A stretch of DNA of 64,000 nucleotides, taken from Alphaproteobacteria bacterium. Lineage in GTDB: Bacteria; Pseudomonadota; Alphaproteobacteria; Ferrovibrionales; Ferrovibrionaceae. The position numbers and the translations under genes are program-made. Numbering within the stretch: the stretch's first letter is position 1; every line of letters starts with the position of its first letter. Positions 1 to 6,794 of the stretch are shown piece by piece. The notes beneath the pieces were generated by a model. It had not been told where the DNA came from. It worked only from the letters and a program-made list of their open reading frames with translations, and did no database searches. Where the stretch lies: positions 1-64,000 of the forward strand of contig CANJGB010000003.1 in the NCBI GenBank assembly GCA_947473805.1. The letters run 5' to 3'.

Positions 1-81
1 CGTCCGGCCCTTTGCCAGCTCCACCTCGGCCTGCCGCAGCAGCCCGATGATCTGCTCCGCCGTATATCGCTTCCTTGGCAT
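1..81 (-). CDS. IS3-family transposase OrfA, N-terminal fragment
   Basis: Twenty-seven codons are visible, starting at the ATG at 81-79, with GGAGG at 86-90 as ribosome binding site. The peptide starts MPRKRYTAEQIIGLLRQAE and continues VELAKGRT. This is the typical beginning of the helix-turn-helix OrfA of IS3-family elements, whose first helix follows K-R-Y/F-T-x-E-Q-I-I. OrfA binds the terminal repeats and is normally joined to the DDE integrase OrfB by programmed frameshifting. The remainder of both genes lies to the left of the window, so whether the copy is intact cannot be judged. Confidence 0.75.
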   Translation of the reverse strand, partial: MPRKRYTAEQIIGLLRQAEVELAKGRT

Positions 82-117
82 CGTACCTCCTCCATGTGGA
101 GGCCGAATTCTCCCTCA
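1..117 (-). mobile_element. IS3-family insertion sequence, 5' end (partial)
   Basis: The window begins inside an insertion sequence whose transposase OrfA reads leftward out of the window. Beyond the OrfA start there are about 36 bases of leader. Read on the minus strand these begin TGAGGGAGAATTCGGCC, which fits the 5'-TG terminal dinucleotide usual for IS3-family inverted repeats, so I place the outer end near base 117. The boundary is an inference because the other end and its matching inverted repeat are outside the window. GC content to the right of it is lower than in the rest of the window. Confidence 0.5.
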
Positions 118-620
118 AATCTTGGAGCCCTTTAAGGGATGCAGACCAGCAGGGATGCGGGTCCCGCTGCCGAATCTACCTTTTTAGCGGATTCGACTAC
201 GTGGAAGTCGATGTCAGCGAACCAGATTATCGCTTTCAGTCTGTGAGCCCTGGTCTTCACAAATTCACGATCAAACCTGCGGGGGACACGTCGTGCATCA
301 ATAAGGAGGCACAGATAGCATCGCCGGCCGGGCTTCAGGGCTCGCCGAAAGTGGGAGAAAGGTGCATCGGCACTGAGCGAATCCGCGTTGAGATTGCTCC
401 AGTTCGCCTCGAGAGAAAAGAAATCTTCCGCGATACTTCGGACGGAACGTTCAAGGAGCAAAGGGAGACTTTGATCGACGCCGCCACACAAAAAGTATTG
501 GTGGAAGCGACTCTCTTCTCGTTCCTAGCTCGTGAAGCGGTTGGGGGGCGCGCTCCGCGGGACTATTGCGGTGATATTATCGACACACGGAAATACGTCA
601 TCCCCGCAAGCAAGGGGTAG
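118..620 (+). pseudogene. Unknown gene, 5' end probably removed by the IS
   Basis: An open frame runs from the insertion-sequence end to a TAG at 618-620 and would give about 165 residues of balanced composition (DVSEPDYRF, RVEIAPVRLERKEIF, DTRKYVIPASKG at the C terminus). I do not recognise the family. The frame is already open inside the insertion sequence and has no ribosome binding site of its own. The simplest reading is the 3' part of a gene interrupted by the IS. GC is lower and codon use is less biased than in neighbouring genes, which suggests recently acquired DNA. The opposite strand also has a shorter open frame, so coding status is uncertain. Confidence 0.4.
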
Positions 621-650
621 CCTTCGCTCAATCCACGCTGAGCGGGGCCG

Positions 651-736
651 CCTCACGCTTCGACAAGCTCAGCATGAGGCTAGCGAGAGAGCGGTGTTTG
701 AGTAGACCTCATCCTGAGCGTCGTCGAAGGGTGAGG
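651..736. repeat. Dispersed inverted repeat, copy 1 (paired arms)
   Basis: Two arms of about 29 bases (651-679 and 707-736) face each other around a 27-base spacer. The left arm contains CTTCGACAAGCTCAGCATGA and the right arm contains TCATCCTGAGC followed by GTCGAAGGGTGAGG. Related arm pairs occur at 3262-3340, 4922-5008, 12631-12710 and 63173-63251, and a single arm at 3739-3769. Paired arms would form a long hairpin in RNA from either strand. Confidence 0.85.
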
Positions 737-752
737 GCGATGCGCTGAAGTA

Positions 753-805
753 CCCCTCACCCTCCCGCTTCGCGGGCCCCTCCCTCTCCCGCAAGGGGCG
801 AGGGG
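753..805. repeat. GC-rich palindromic repeat
   Basis: This segment begins CCCCTCACCCTCCCGCTTCG and ends GCAAGGGGCGAGGGG. The outer parts pair with each other, and an internal CCCGC-TTC-GCGGG stem can form. It directly follows the first dispersed inverted repeat and precedes the RibD-like gene. It looks like a second intergenic palindromic element type, and no other copy was noticed in this window. Confidence 0.55.
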
Positions 806-860
806 TTAAGCTTGAATGCCTCCGTTGCTAGAGGGCGAGGCGTAAAGAAAGGAAGTGGGC

Positions 861-1391
861 ATGGCCAAGCTTGTGTTCGGCATGAACCAGTCGTTGGACG
901 GCTATGTCGATCACACGGAGTTTACGCCCGACCCGACGCTGTACCGCCACTTCATCGCGGAGGCGCAAGGGCAGGTGGGCAGCTTATACGGGCGCAAGAT
1001 ATATGGGATCATGTGCTGCTGGGACGATGAGCATCCTGAATGGGATGCGGACAGGCGCGCCTTCGCGGCGGCGTGGCGTAAGCAGACGAAATGGGTCGTC
1101 TCGCGCTCGCCGCGATCGGTCGGCCCCAACGCCAAACTTGTCGAGGGCGATCTCGAGGGCGCGATCCGCGCGTTGAAAGCTGCGCACGATGGCGAAATCG
1201 AGGTCGCCGGGCCGGACCTCGCGCACAGCCTGACCCAGCTTGGCCTGATCGACGAGTATCGCATCTACCTGCACCCCGTCGTGCTGGGCCGCGGCACGCC
1301 CTATTTCGCCGGACCGCGGCCGCGGCTCCGCCTCGTGGCGCATGACCGGATCGGCGAGGACGTGGTGCGGCTGACCTACGTTCCGGCGTGA
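861..1391 (+). CDS. Dihydrofolate reductase / RibD C-terminal domain family protein
   Basis: The 176-residue protein matches the stand-alone RibD C-terminal domain family (dihydrofolate-reductase fold, NADPH-dependent). It opens AKLVFGMNQSLDGYVDH, the usual first strand with the S-L-D-G-Y signature, and contains an IYGIMCCW segment. The central EVAGPDLAHSLTQLGLIDEY corresponds to the conserved G-x-x-L-x-x-x-L-x-x-x-G-L-x-D-E motif, followed by HPVVLGRGTPYF. The ATG at 861 is preferred over an in-frame GTG six bases upstream because GGAAG sits just before it. Substrate is unknown; these cytoplasmic proteins are rarely true riboflavin or folate enzymes. The gene stands alone after the palindromic repeats. 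Confidence 0.85.
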   Translation: MAKLVFGMNQSLDGYVDHTEFTPDPTLYRHFIAEAQGQVGSLYGRKIYGIMCCWDDEHPEWDADRRAFAAAWRKQTKWVVSRSPRSVGPNAKLVEGDLEGAIRALKAAHDGEIEVAGPDLAHSLTQLGLIDEYRIYLHPVVLGRGTPYFAGPRPRLRLVAHDRIGEDVVRLTYVPA

Positions 1392-1476
1392 TCGCTAGAC
1401 GGAAGCGTTGGCCGCAAGGGTCAGATTCCTACCTTGCCGATGGCTGGGCCTGGGGCAGATTGAGCGCCGCCGCCGC

Positions 1477-1536
1477 TCCCTAGGTCGAATCGACTAGGGA
1501 CTATCCCGGGCTATTGGCACACACTCGACCCAATAG
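1477..1536. promoter_or_regulatory. Two adjacent palindromes upstream of the BLUF gene
   Basis: The first (1477-1500) has arms TCCCTA/TAGGGA enclosing GTCGA/TCGAC. The second is a perfect 7-base inverted repeat, CTATTGG (1511-1517) and CCAATAG (1530-1536), with a 12-base loop. Both lie within about 100 bases of the BLUF start and in no gene. They could be binding sites for a dimeric regulator or a leader hairpin. No regulator can be named from the sequence. Confidence 0.4.
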
Positions 1537-1578
1537 ATTGCCTCGCAACGAGCCAGAGTCTGTTGCGACGGTTGCGTG

Positions 1579-2034
1579 ATGAGTTCGAATCTCGACGTTC
1601 TGGTTTTCGTCAGCACCGCTGTCCGGAAAATGAGCGACGCCGACATCGCCGAACTCCTGGAAAAGTGTTGCCGGAACAACAAGGCGTGCGACGTCACAGG
1701 CATCATGCTCTACGCGGATGGCAATTTCATGCAGGCGCTTGAAGGACCGCGAGCCGAACTGGATCGGCTCGAGCGGAAGATCGCGATAGATCCCCGGCAT
1801 CGTGACATGACGACGCTGCTTCGCCTTCGCATTGCCCACCGCCTGTTCGCCACCGGGTCCACGGAGCTCCGGCATCTGGTCGAGCTTCCTGAATCGGCGC
1901 AGCCGGTCGTGCGGGCGCTGATCGATCCGAAGCACCGGCAGGACGGACCTACGCCGGCGGCGATCATGGATCTACTGAAATCGTTCAAGCGGCGGAATGA
2001 CCTGCGCGGAAGCCAGGTCGGTCTGCTTTCCTGA
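1579..2034 (+). CDS. BLUF-domain protein with Phe in place of the photoactive Tyr
   Basis: The 151-residue protein is a single BLUF (FAD-binding blue-light sensor) domain with a short tail. Recognisable blocks are LVFVSTA near residues 8-14, NNKACDVTGIMLYADGNFMQ, the ALEGPRAELDRLERKI helix and DPRHRD. The flavin-contacting Asn (NN before KACDVTG) and Gln (FMQALEG) are present. The tyrosine that starts the photocycle in this family (Y in the L-I/V-Y-x-S strand) is Phe at about residue 10. The C-terminal Trp/Met region is also not conserved (FATGSTEL). It may be light-insensitive or use altered photochemistry. An in-frame GTG lies directly before the ATG. No effector domain or partner gene is adjacent. 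Confidence 0.8.
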   Translation: MSSNLDVLVFVSTAVRKMSDADIAELLEKCCRNNKACDVTGIMLYADGNFMQALEGPRAELDRLERKIAIDPRHRDMTTLLRLRIAHRLFATGSTELRHLVELPESAQPVVRALIDPKHRQDGPTPAAIMDLLKSFKRRNDLRGSQVGLLS

Positions 2035-2084
2035 GAAATGAGAACGTTCGGCAGCCACAGGCGCGGCGTTCGGGAACGGGGGCA

Positions 2085-2270
2085 ATGGAAACCTTCATAC
2101 AAAAGGCAAAAGCCTACCTGATCGAGCAGCATGGCGACCTGGCGCGGGAAATTGCCGCGCGGCGGGTCGAGATGTTGAAGGCAAGCGGGGATTCCTCGGC
2201 CGCGTCCTGGTGGCAGCAGATCATCGAATCGATGGACAAGGACAAGGCGACCGACAAAACCGACGCCTAG
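2085..2270 (+). CDS. Small helical protein, 61 residues
   Basis: A short frame begins at an ATG preceded by GGGGGC. It encodes METFIQKAKAYLIEQHGDL followed by AREIAARRVEMLKASGD and a charged tail. The pattern (Y-L-I-E-Q-H-G-D, A-x-x-R-x-E-M-L, S-W-W-Q-Q-I) resembles a family of short alphaproteobacterial proteins of unknown function in which a helix pair follows an x-H-G-D-x-A motif. No signal peptide or membrane segment is present. It lies 50 bases after the BLUF gene on the same strand and could be cotranscribed. Function is unknown. Confidence 0.55.
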   Translation: METFIQKAKAYLIEQHGDLAREIAARRVEMLKASGDSSAASWWQQIIESMDKDKATDKTDA

Positions 2271-2312
2271 GCGCCGGAGACACGTGAACGCGACGGGATC
2301 ACGCCCGCGGCT

Positions 2313-3188
2313 TCAGAGCCGCTCGGCGCCGAACGTGTCGCAGGCCTTCATGTCGCCGGTCTCGAGGCCGCGCTTGAACCAGCGCACCCGCTGCTCGGAA
2401 CTGCCATGGGTGAAGGAGTCCGGCACCACGCGCCCCTGCGCCTGTTTCTGCAGGCGGTCGTCGCCGATGGCGCTGGCGGCGTTCAGTGCCTCTTCCACGT
2501 CGCCGCTTTCGAGAATCTGCCGCGCCTGGTCGGCATGGTTGGCCCACAGGCCGGCGAAGCAGTCGGCCTGCAGTTCCTGGCGCACGGACAGCGCATTGGC
2601 CTGGCCCGGATTGGTTTCGGCGCGCCGGCGCACCTGGTCGGATATGCCCAGCAGCGTCTGCACATGGTGGCCCACTTCGTGGGCGATGACATAGGCCTGG
2701 GCGAAGTCACCCGGCGCCGCGAAGCGGCGCGACAATTCGTCGAAGAACGCGGTGTCGAGATAGACCTTGCGGTCGAGTGGGCAATAGAACGGCCCCATGG
2801 CCGATTGCGCCGTGCCGCAGGCGGAGCGCACGGCATCGCCGAACAGGACCAGTCGCGGCTGCTCGTAGGTGCGGCCCGCGTCGCGGAATTCCTGGCCCCA
2901 CACTTCTTCCGTCGAGCCCAGCACCGCTGAAACGAAATCGCGCGCCTCGGGCGTGGCGGACTCGCCCGTGCCACGGGGCTCCGCCGTCTCGTACGGGTCG
3001 CCGCCCTGCAGCAGGATCGTGGGGTCGAAACCGAAGAAGATGCTGGCGACCAGCACGATGACGATGCCGACGCCCCCCAGGCCGCCGGCCCGGCCCAGCG
3101 GAATGCCGCCGCCGCGCATGCCGAACCCGCCGCCGGCGCGGCCACGGTCCTCGACATTCGAACTCCGGTTCAGGTCCTGCCAGCGCAT
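2313..3188 (-). CDS. ypfJ: YpfJ-type neutral zinc metallopeptidase
   Basis: The 291-residue protein has a short basic, glycine-rich cytoplasmic N terminus with the conserved MRWQDL start. A single membrane helix lies near residues 38-53. A large extracytoplasmic catalytic domain follows, with the zinc site HEVGHH at 170-175 and the downstream family segment QELQADCFAGLWA supplying the third ligand region. The C-terminal part includes FTHGSSEQRVRWFKRG, also typical. Length and order match the YpfJ/KPN_02809 family of putative membrane-anchored metalloproteases. The substrate is not known. It is transcribed leftward, with a dispersed inverted repeat upstream of its start. Confidence 0.92.
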   Translation of the reverse strand: MRWQDLNRSSNVEDRGRAGGGFGMRGGGIPLGRAGGLGGVGIVIVLVASIFFGFDPTILLQGGDPYETAEPRGTGESATPEARDFVSAVLGSTEEVWGQEFRDAGRTYEQPRLVLFGDAVRSACGTAQSAMGPFYCPLDRKVYLDTAFFDELSRRFAAPGDFAQAYVIAHEVGHHVQTLLGISDQVRRRAETNPGQANALSVRQELQADCFAGLWANHADQARQILESGDVEEALNAASAIGDDRLQKQAQGRVVPDSFTHGSSEQRVRWFKRGLETGDMKACDTFGAERL

Positions 3189-3261
3189 CGCGATCCCTCC
3201 TGTGCGTGAGGTAAGACGACCGGGGAGAGCAGTCGTTCCGTGGGCCCGAACTTATGGACCG

Positions 3262-3340
3262 CCTCACGCTTCGACGGGCTCTGCATGCGGCTAATGAGGT
3301 CAAAAAGTGGCCCTCATCCTGAGCCCGTCGAAGGGTGAGG
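3262..3340. repeat. Dispersed inverted repeat, copy 2 (paired arms)
   Basis: Arms at 3262-3290 and 3312-3340 face each other around a 21-base spacer. The right arm reads TCATCCTGAGCCCGTCGAAG and the left arm TTCGACGGGCTCTGCATGCG. The left arm carries two substitutions relative to the other copies. It sits directly after the stop of the DUF1428 gene (3349, minus strand), where a hairpin could act as a 3' end. Confidence 0.85.
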
Positions 3341-3348
3341 GCGGCGCA

Positions 3349-3702
3349 CTACAGCTTCACGAGCGAGGTGAAGCCACCATAGGCCATGCGCTTCATGTCG
3401 AAGGGCATCGGGCCTTCCATGCCGGTCAGGCGGAGGTCGGCCATGACCTTGGCGTTCACCTTGTCGCGATGGGCGCGCGACTTGAAGGTGATCCACGAAA
3501 AGGCGACCAGTTCGCTCGGCTTCGCCTTGATGAGGCGCGGATAGGGGATGCCGTACTTGGGCTTCATGTCCTCGCCGATGTTCTCCTGGAAGCTCAGCGC
3601 GCCATGCTCGATCCAGATCTTGCCGGCCTTGCGCGCCATGACGCGGTAGGCGGCCAGGTTCTTCTTCGGAATGACGAGCACGAAACCATCGACGTAGGAC
3701 AT
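3349..3702 (-). CDS. DUF1428 family protein
   Basis: The 117-residue protein starts MSYVDGFVLVIPKKNLAAY and contains KAGKIWIEHGALSFQENIGED, the diagnostic blocks of DUF1428, a dimeric alpha/beta-barrel (ferredoxin-like) family of unknown function. The ATG at 3702 is chosen because AGGAGG precedes it at normal distance; an upstream in-frame start would add 14 residues without a binding site. It carries the conserved C-terminal PFDMKRMAYGGF segment. It is cytoplasmic, lies between two dispersed repeats, and shows no obvious operon partner. It may bind a small ligand, but nothing here identifies it. Confidence 0.9.
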   Translation of the reverse strand: MSYVDGFVLVIPKKNLAAYRVMARKAGKIWIEHGALSFQENIGEDMKPKYGIPYPRLIKAKPSELVAFSWITFKSRAHRDKVNAKVMADLRLTGMEGPMPFDMKRMAYGGFTSLVKL

Positions 3703-3738
3703 GGGGCCTCCTTGGCGAAAATGAGAGGGAGAAATAGA

Positions 3739-3769
3739 CCTCATCCTGAGCGAAGTCGAAGGGCGAGGG
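3739..3769. repeat. Dispersed repeat, copy 3 (single arm)
   Basis: Only one arm is present, reading CCTCATCCTGAGCGAAGTCG followed by AAGGGCGAGG. It lies between the start of the DUF1428 gene and the stop of the alcohol dehydrogenase gene. The internal GCGAAGTC variant differs from the GCCCGTC of the other copies, as if this is an older or half-lost unit. Confidence 0.7.
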
Positions 3770-3794
3770 CGGTGACAAGTTGGAGACAGTCGCC

Positions 3795-4874
3795 TCAGCA
3801 GATGGCGATGTGGAAGGCGCGCTCGTCCGGCACTTGGCCGGCGAGCAGCTTGATCGCGCGCTCGGCATGGTCAAGCGTCAGCGTATGGGTGTGGAGGTCG
3901 CGCAGGGGGTACTTGCCACTGGCGATCAGCGCCATGGCGGGCCGGTAGGAATCGGAATCCACCGACAGCACACCGCGCAGGGTGACGGCCTTGAACGTCA
4001 TGTCATCAAGGCGGAAGTCGCTGAGGCCGCGATACTTCAGCGCCGCGACCACCACGGTGCCGCCGGGGCGCACCATCTTGATCGCATCGACGACCGGCTT
4101 CTGGTGCGTGCCAGACACATCCAGCACGACATCGGCGCCGAGGCCGCCGGTAATGTCATGCACCGCCTTGACGGGATCTTCCTTGTCGGCGGCGATGGCG
4201 TGGCTGGCGCCGAACTGCAGCGCCAGGTCCAGCTTCCAGCGCGCCGCCGCGAGGTCGGTCACGATGATCTTCGCCGCCCCCGCTTCGCGCGCCGCGATCA
4301 GGCACATCAGGCCGCGCTGGCCGGCGCCCTGGATGACGACGGTGTCCCCAGGCTTTGTCTCCGCCGCCTTCGCGGTCCACGAGAAGCCGGCGCCCAGCGG
4401 GTTGTAGAACGAGGCCATGACAGGGTCGGTATTCGGCGCGAACTTGTGCAGCACCGTGTCGGGATGCAAATACATGTACTCGGCATAGCCGCCGAGCAGA
4501 TAGGGCGGCGTGTCGAGCGGGAAGAATCCGTACGAGGTGACGCCGTACTTGCGGCAGGTCTTCAGGCCGCGCCTGCAGGTGTCGCACTCCCCGCAGGCGA
4601 TCATCGGCTCGATGGCGACCATGTCGCCGACATCGACGCCCCATTTGCGCGCCGCCTTGTCGCCGATGCGTTCGATAATGCCGACCGGCTCGTGCCCCGG
4701 GATAACGGGATAGTTCTGGAACTTGCCGGCATATTGCTCGACGTCAGTGCCGCAAATGCCGCAGGCGGTGACGCGGATCAGGCCGGAATCGTCGGCGATG
4801 TCGGGCACTGGATAGGTCCGCACCTCGAACCGCTGGTCGCCATGCAGAACCGCCGCGCGCGCCGTCTTCGCCAT
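3795..4874 (-). CDS. Zinc-dependent alcohol dehydrogenase (MDR superfamily)
   Basis: The 359-residue protein is a medium-chain dehydrogenase/reductase. The GroES-like half contains TACGICGTD with catalytic-zinc Cys38, and GHE at 60-62. The structural zinc loop CGECDTC..TC is near 94-107. The Rossmann half contains QGAGQRGLMCLIAAREAGA and then TDLAAARWKLDLALQFGA. These show NAD(P)-dependent oxidation of an alcohol, with both zinc sites intact. The substrate cannot be predicted; a sorbitol/threonine-dehydrogenase-type scaffold is likely. It is a single gene transcribed leftward with dispersed repeats on both sides. Confidence 0.92.
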   Translation of the reverse strand: MAKTARAAVLHGDQRFEVRTYPVPDIADDSGLIRVTACGICGTDVEQYAGKFQNYPVIPGHEPVGIIERIGDKAARKWGVDVGDMVAIEPMIACGECDTCRRGLKTCRKYGVTSYGFFPLDTPPYLLGGYAEYMYLHPDTVLHKFAPNTDPVMASFYNPLGAGFSWTAKAAETKPGDTVVIQGAGQRGLMCLIAAREAGAAKIIVTDLAAARWKLDLALQFGASHAIAADKEDPVKAVHDITGGLGADVVLDVSGTHQKPVVDAIKMVRPGGTVVVAALKYRGLSDFRLDDMTFKAVTLRGVLSVDSDSYRPAMALIASGKYPLRDLHTHTLTLDHAERAIKLLAGQVPDERAFHIAIC

Positions 4875-4921
4875 GTATTTCCTCCTGCCGCGGGCAGATT
4901 AACCCGGATGCCGTGCTGTCG

Positions 4922-5008
4922 CCTCACGCTTCGACGGGCTCAGCATGAGGCTGATGAGAGAGTGTGCTTCGTAAATTACCCTCATCCTGAGCCCGTCGAA
5001 GGGCGAGG
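4922..5008. repeat. Dispersed inverted repeat, copy 4 (paired arms)
   Basis: Arms at 4922-4950 (TTCGACGGGCTCAGCATGAG) and 4980-5008 (TCATCCTGAGCCCGTCGAAG) surround a 29-base spacer that is relatively AT-rich. The unit lies between the start of the alcohol dehydrogenase and the stop of the FecR-domain gene, close to the latter's 3' end. Confidence 0.88.
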
Positions 5009-5029
5009 GTGGCGCCCAGTCGACTCCGC

Positions 5030-5629
5030 CTACCGCAATTCGCGCGCGGGGCCGAGGCCGATGTCGGGCGGCGGACGTGTCGCATTGCGCTGGACCGGGC
5101 TGGCGCTTGTCGCCACCGCCACGGTCTCGCCGGCGCCGACCGTTTCCGGTGCGCCATTCAGCGGCTGCACCTCGATCTGGCCCTGGGTGACCCAGATGGT
5201 GGTGCGTCCGTCGGGCTCAACCCAGACCGAGAAGTCGGTGCCGCGCACGCCGATCAGCGACACCGGCGTGACGATGCGGATGCGGTCGGCCTGCATACGG
5301 CCGGTAATGAAGCGCGCCACGCCCTTGGCGACCGAGACGGCCAGCCGGTCGGCGCTGTCGCGGCGATAGACGAAATCGTCCAGCTGGACGACCGCGTTCT
5401 CGCCGAGGCGCAACTCGGTGCTGTCGTTGAACTGCAGGTGCAGGGCGGCCCGGTCTGCCGTCGCGACGGTGTCGCGGGCGAAGACGCGCTGGCGCTCGTA
5501 CAGGGCCTGGCCGCGGGTTTCGCCGTCCGCCTGCCGGCTGGCCCAGAACAGCACCAGTTCGCTGGTGCCAATGACTTCGGGCCGCGGTTGCGCCGTGGCA
5601 GTGGCGGCAAACCCCAAAACAAAATTCAT
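5030..5629 (-). CDS. Secreted FecR-domain protein
   Basis: A 199-residue protein with a short signal peptide (MNFVLGFAATATAQ) is followed by one FecR domain: FARDTVATADRAALHLQFND, LRLGENAVVQLDDFVY, a FITGRM turn and the hallmark SLIGVRGTDFSVWVEPDG. Classical FecR proteins pass signals from TonB receptors to sigma factors through a membrane segment. This one has no such segment, sigma factor or receptor nearby and is probably a periplasmic protein of another role. TTG and GTG codons upstream lie inside a repeat, so the ATG at 5629 is taken as the start, although no clear Shine-Dalgarno is visible. A paralogue lies at 45064. Confidence 0.8.
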   Translation of the reverse strand: MNFVLGFAATATAQPRPEVIGTSELVLFWASRQADGETRGQALYERQRVFARDTVATADRAALHLQFNDSTELRLGENAVVQLDDFVYRRDSADRLAVSVAKGVARFITGRMQADRIRIVTPVSLIGVRGTDFSVWVEPDGRTTIWVTQGQIEVQPLNGAPETVGAGETVAVATSASPVQRNATRPPPDIGLGPARELR

Positions 5630-5630
5630 C

Positions 5631-5703
5631 GCCAAGACCACCAAGACTCCAAGAGTTTCGAGTTGCGGCGCCTCGGTGTCCTGGTGGTGAATAACTTTTT
5701 CTT
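5631..5703. repeat. Palindromic CCACCAAGAC-type repeat
   Basis: Arm GCCAAGACCACCAAGACTCC (5631-5650) is followed about 20 bases later by CTCGGTGTCCTGGTGGTGAA (5672-5691), its imperfect reverse complement, and then TAACTTTTTCTT. Sequences of this CCAAGACACCAAG kind are widespread intergenic repeats in bacteria. Here the repeat occupies the leader of the FecR-domain gene and touches its start region. Confidence 0.6.
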
Positions 5704-5730
5704 CTCTATTGGGCTGGGTACGAATATCCT

Positions 5731-6747
5731 TTACTCCGCGATCACGGGCCGCAGGCGGGCGACCGGGACGGGGCCGATCGTCAGGCGGCCGTCCTGGGCG
5801 GAGATCGACGTCTTTATGAACGGCGGGTTCTTGCCTTCCTTCTGGCTGAGCGCGGCAAGGGCGAACTTCGCGAGGCCCGCATCACCGGTGCGCAACTGGC
5901 CCGACGCCGCCAGCGCATCGACGATGCGGTCATAGCCGCGAACCGTGGCGCTGAGCGCGGCCAGCGGGCGGAATTCGCGGTCGACGGTCAGCGTGCCGTC
6001 GCCGGCAATGTCGATGCCGCCCCACAGCAGCGTGACCTTCGACAGGTCGAGGATGCCGCCCGACTGGCGCCACGCCTCCAGCGCATCGCGCAGGTTTCCG
6101 CGCTGCAACGCGCCGGACAATTGCCCGACGGCGTCGAACCGGTCGATTACCGGCGGGAATCCCGGTGCGGTGGTCGGCGGCACGCTCAGGCGCTCGGCGG
6201 TCAGCGCCACGTCGAACGTATCGGCCGGGCGGTCCTTGTCCTCGCCGCTGTTGCGCCTGGTGCTGGCCAGCAGGCGGTCGGCGGTCAGGGTCGCGACCGG
6301 GCGGGCAATGGCGGGGTTCTTGGCGTCGATGGTGATGCGCTGCCACTGGCCCTTGTCGGCCACGATGCTGGCGCGCGCCTCGAACGCGGTCGCATCGCCC
6401 GGCGCAGTTTCGTCGGCCCGCCAGGTGGCGGCGTGCAGGTTGTGACCCTGCAGGACCATGTGGTTGAACTGCCAGGGCTGGATGTTGAGCGCCAGGTCGC
6501 CGGCAACGCGCCAGCCCGGATCGGCCTTGGCCGCGCTGGCCAGGCGGGCGGCCGGCACGTTGACGGTGACGCGGTAGGGAAAGCCGGAAACCGACAGCGG
6601 CCCGTGCTGGATGGCGAGGCCTTGGGCCTGTTCGCGGGCGATCCAGCCCCGGGTTTCGGCCAGGGCGCGGTCGGCCACATGGTCCCAGTAGAACCAGTAG
6701 CCGAGAATGGCGGCGGCAAGCGCGCCGAGCAGGATGAGGTAGCGCAT
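5731..6747 (-). CDS. DUF2125 domain protein
   Basis: The 338-residue protein has an N-terminal membrane anchor or signal (MRYLILLGALAAAILGYWFYW) and then the alphaproteobacterial DUF2125 fold. Signature pieces are HGPLSVSGFPYRVTVNVPAA, followed by ALNIQPWQFNHMVLQGHN and a C-terminal GRLTIGPVPVARLRP. The family is envelope-located and of unknown function; its repeated beta-rich segments recall lipid-binding AsmA-like proteins, but that is an inference. It is transcribed leftward and diverges from the ChaC gene. Confidence 0.88.
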   Translation of the reverse strand: MRYLILLGALAAAILGYWFYWDHVADRALAETRGWIAREQAQGLAIQHGPLSVSGFPYRVTVNVPAARLASAAKADPGWRVAGDLALNIQPWQFNHMVLQGHNLHAATWRADETAPGDATAFEARASIVADKGQWQRITIDAKNPAIARPVATLTADRLLASTRRNSGEDKDRPADTFDVALTAERLSVPPTTAPGFPPVIDRFDAVGQLSGALQRGNLRDALEAWRQSGGILDLSKVTLLWGGIDIAGDGTLTVDREFRPLAALSATVRGYDRIVDALAASGQLRTGDAGLAKFALAALSQKEGKNPPFIKTSISAQDGRLTIGPVPVARLRPVIAE

Positions 6748-6794
6748 GGCGGGAGAACATAGCCGATACCGGCCGCGTTCCCTATAAATAGGGC

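Noticed and set aside
3780-5369. A 529-codon plus-strand open frame opposite the alcohol dehydrogenase and FecR genes
   Set aside because: It is the antisense shadow of two well-identified genes; its product is rich in Ala, Arg, Gly and His without any domain pattern, and it crosses dispersed repeats.
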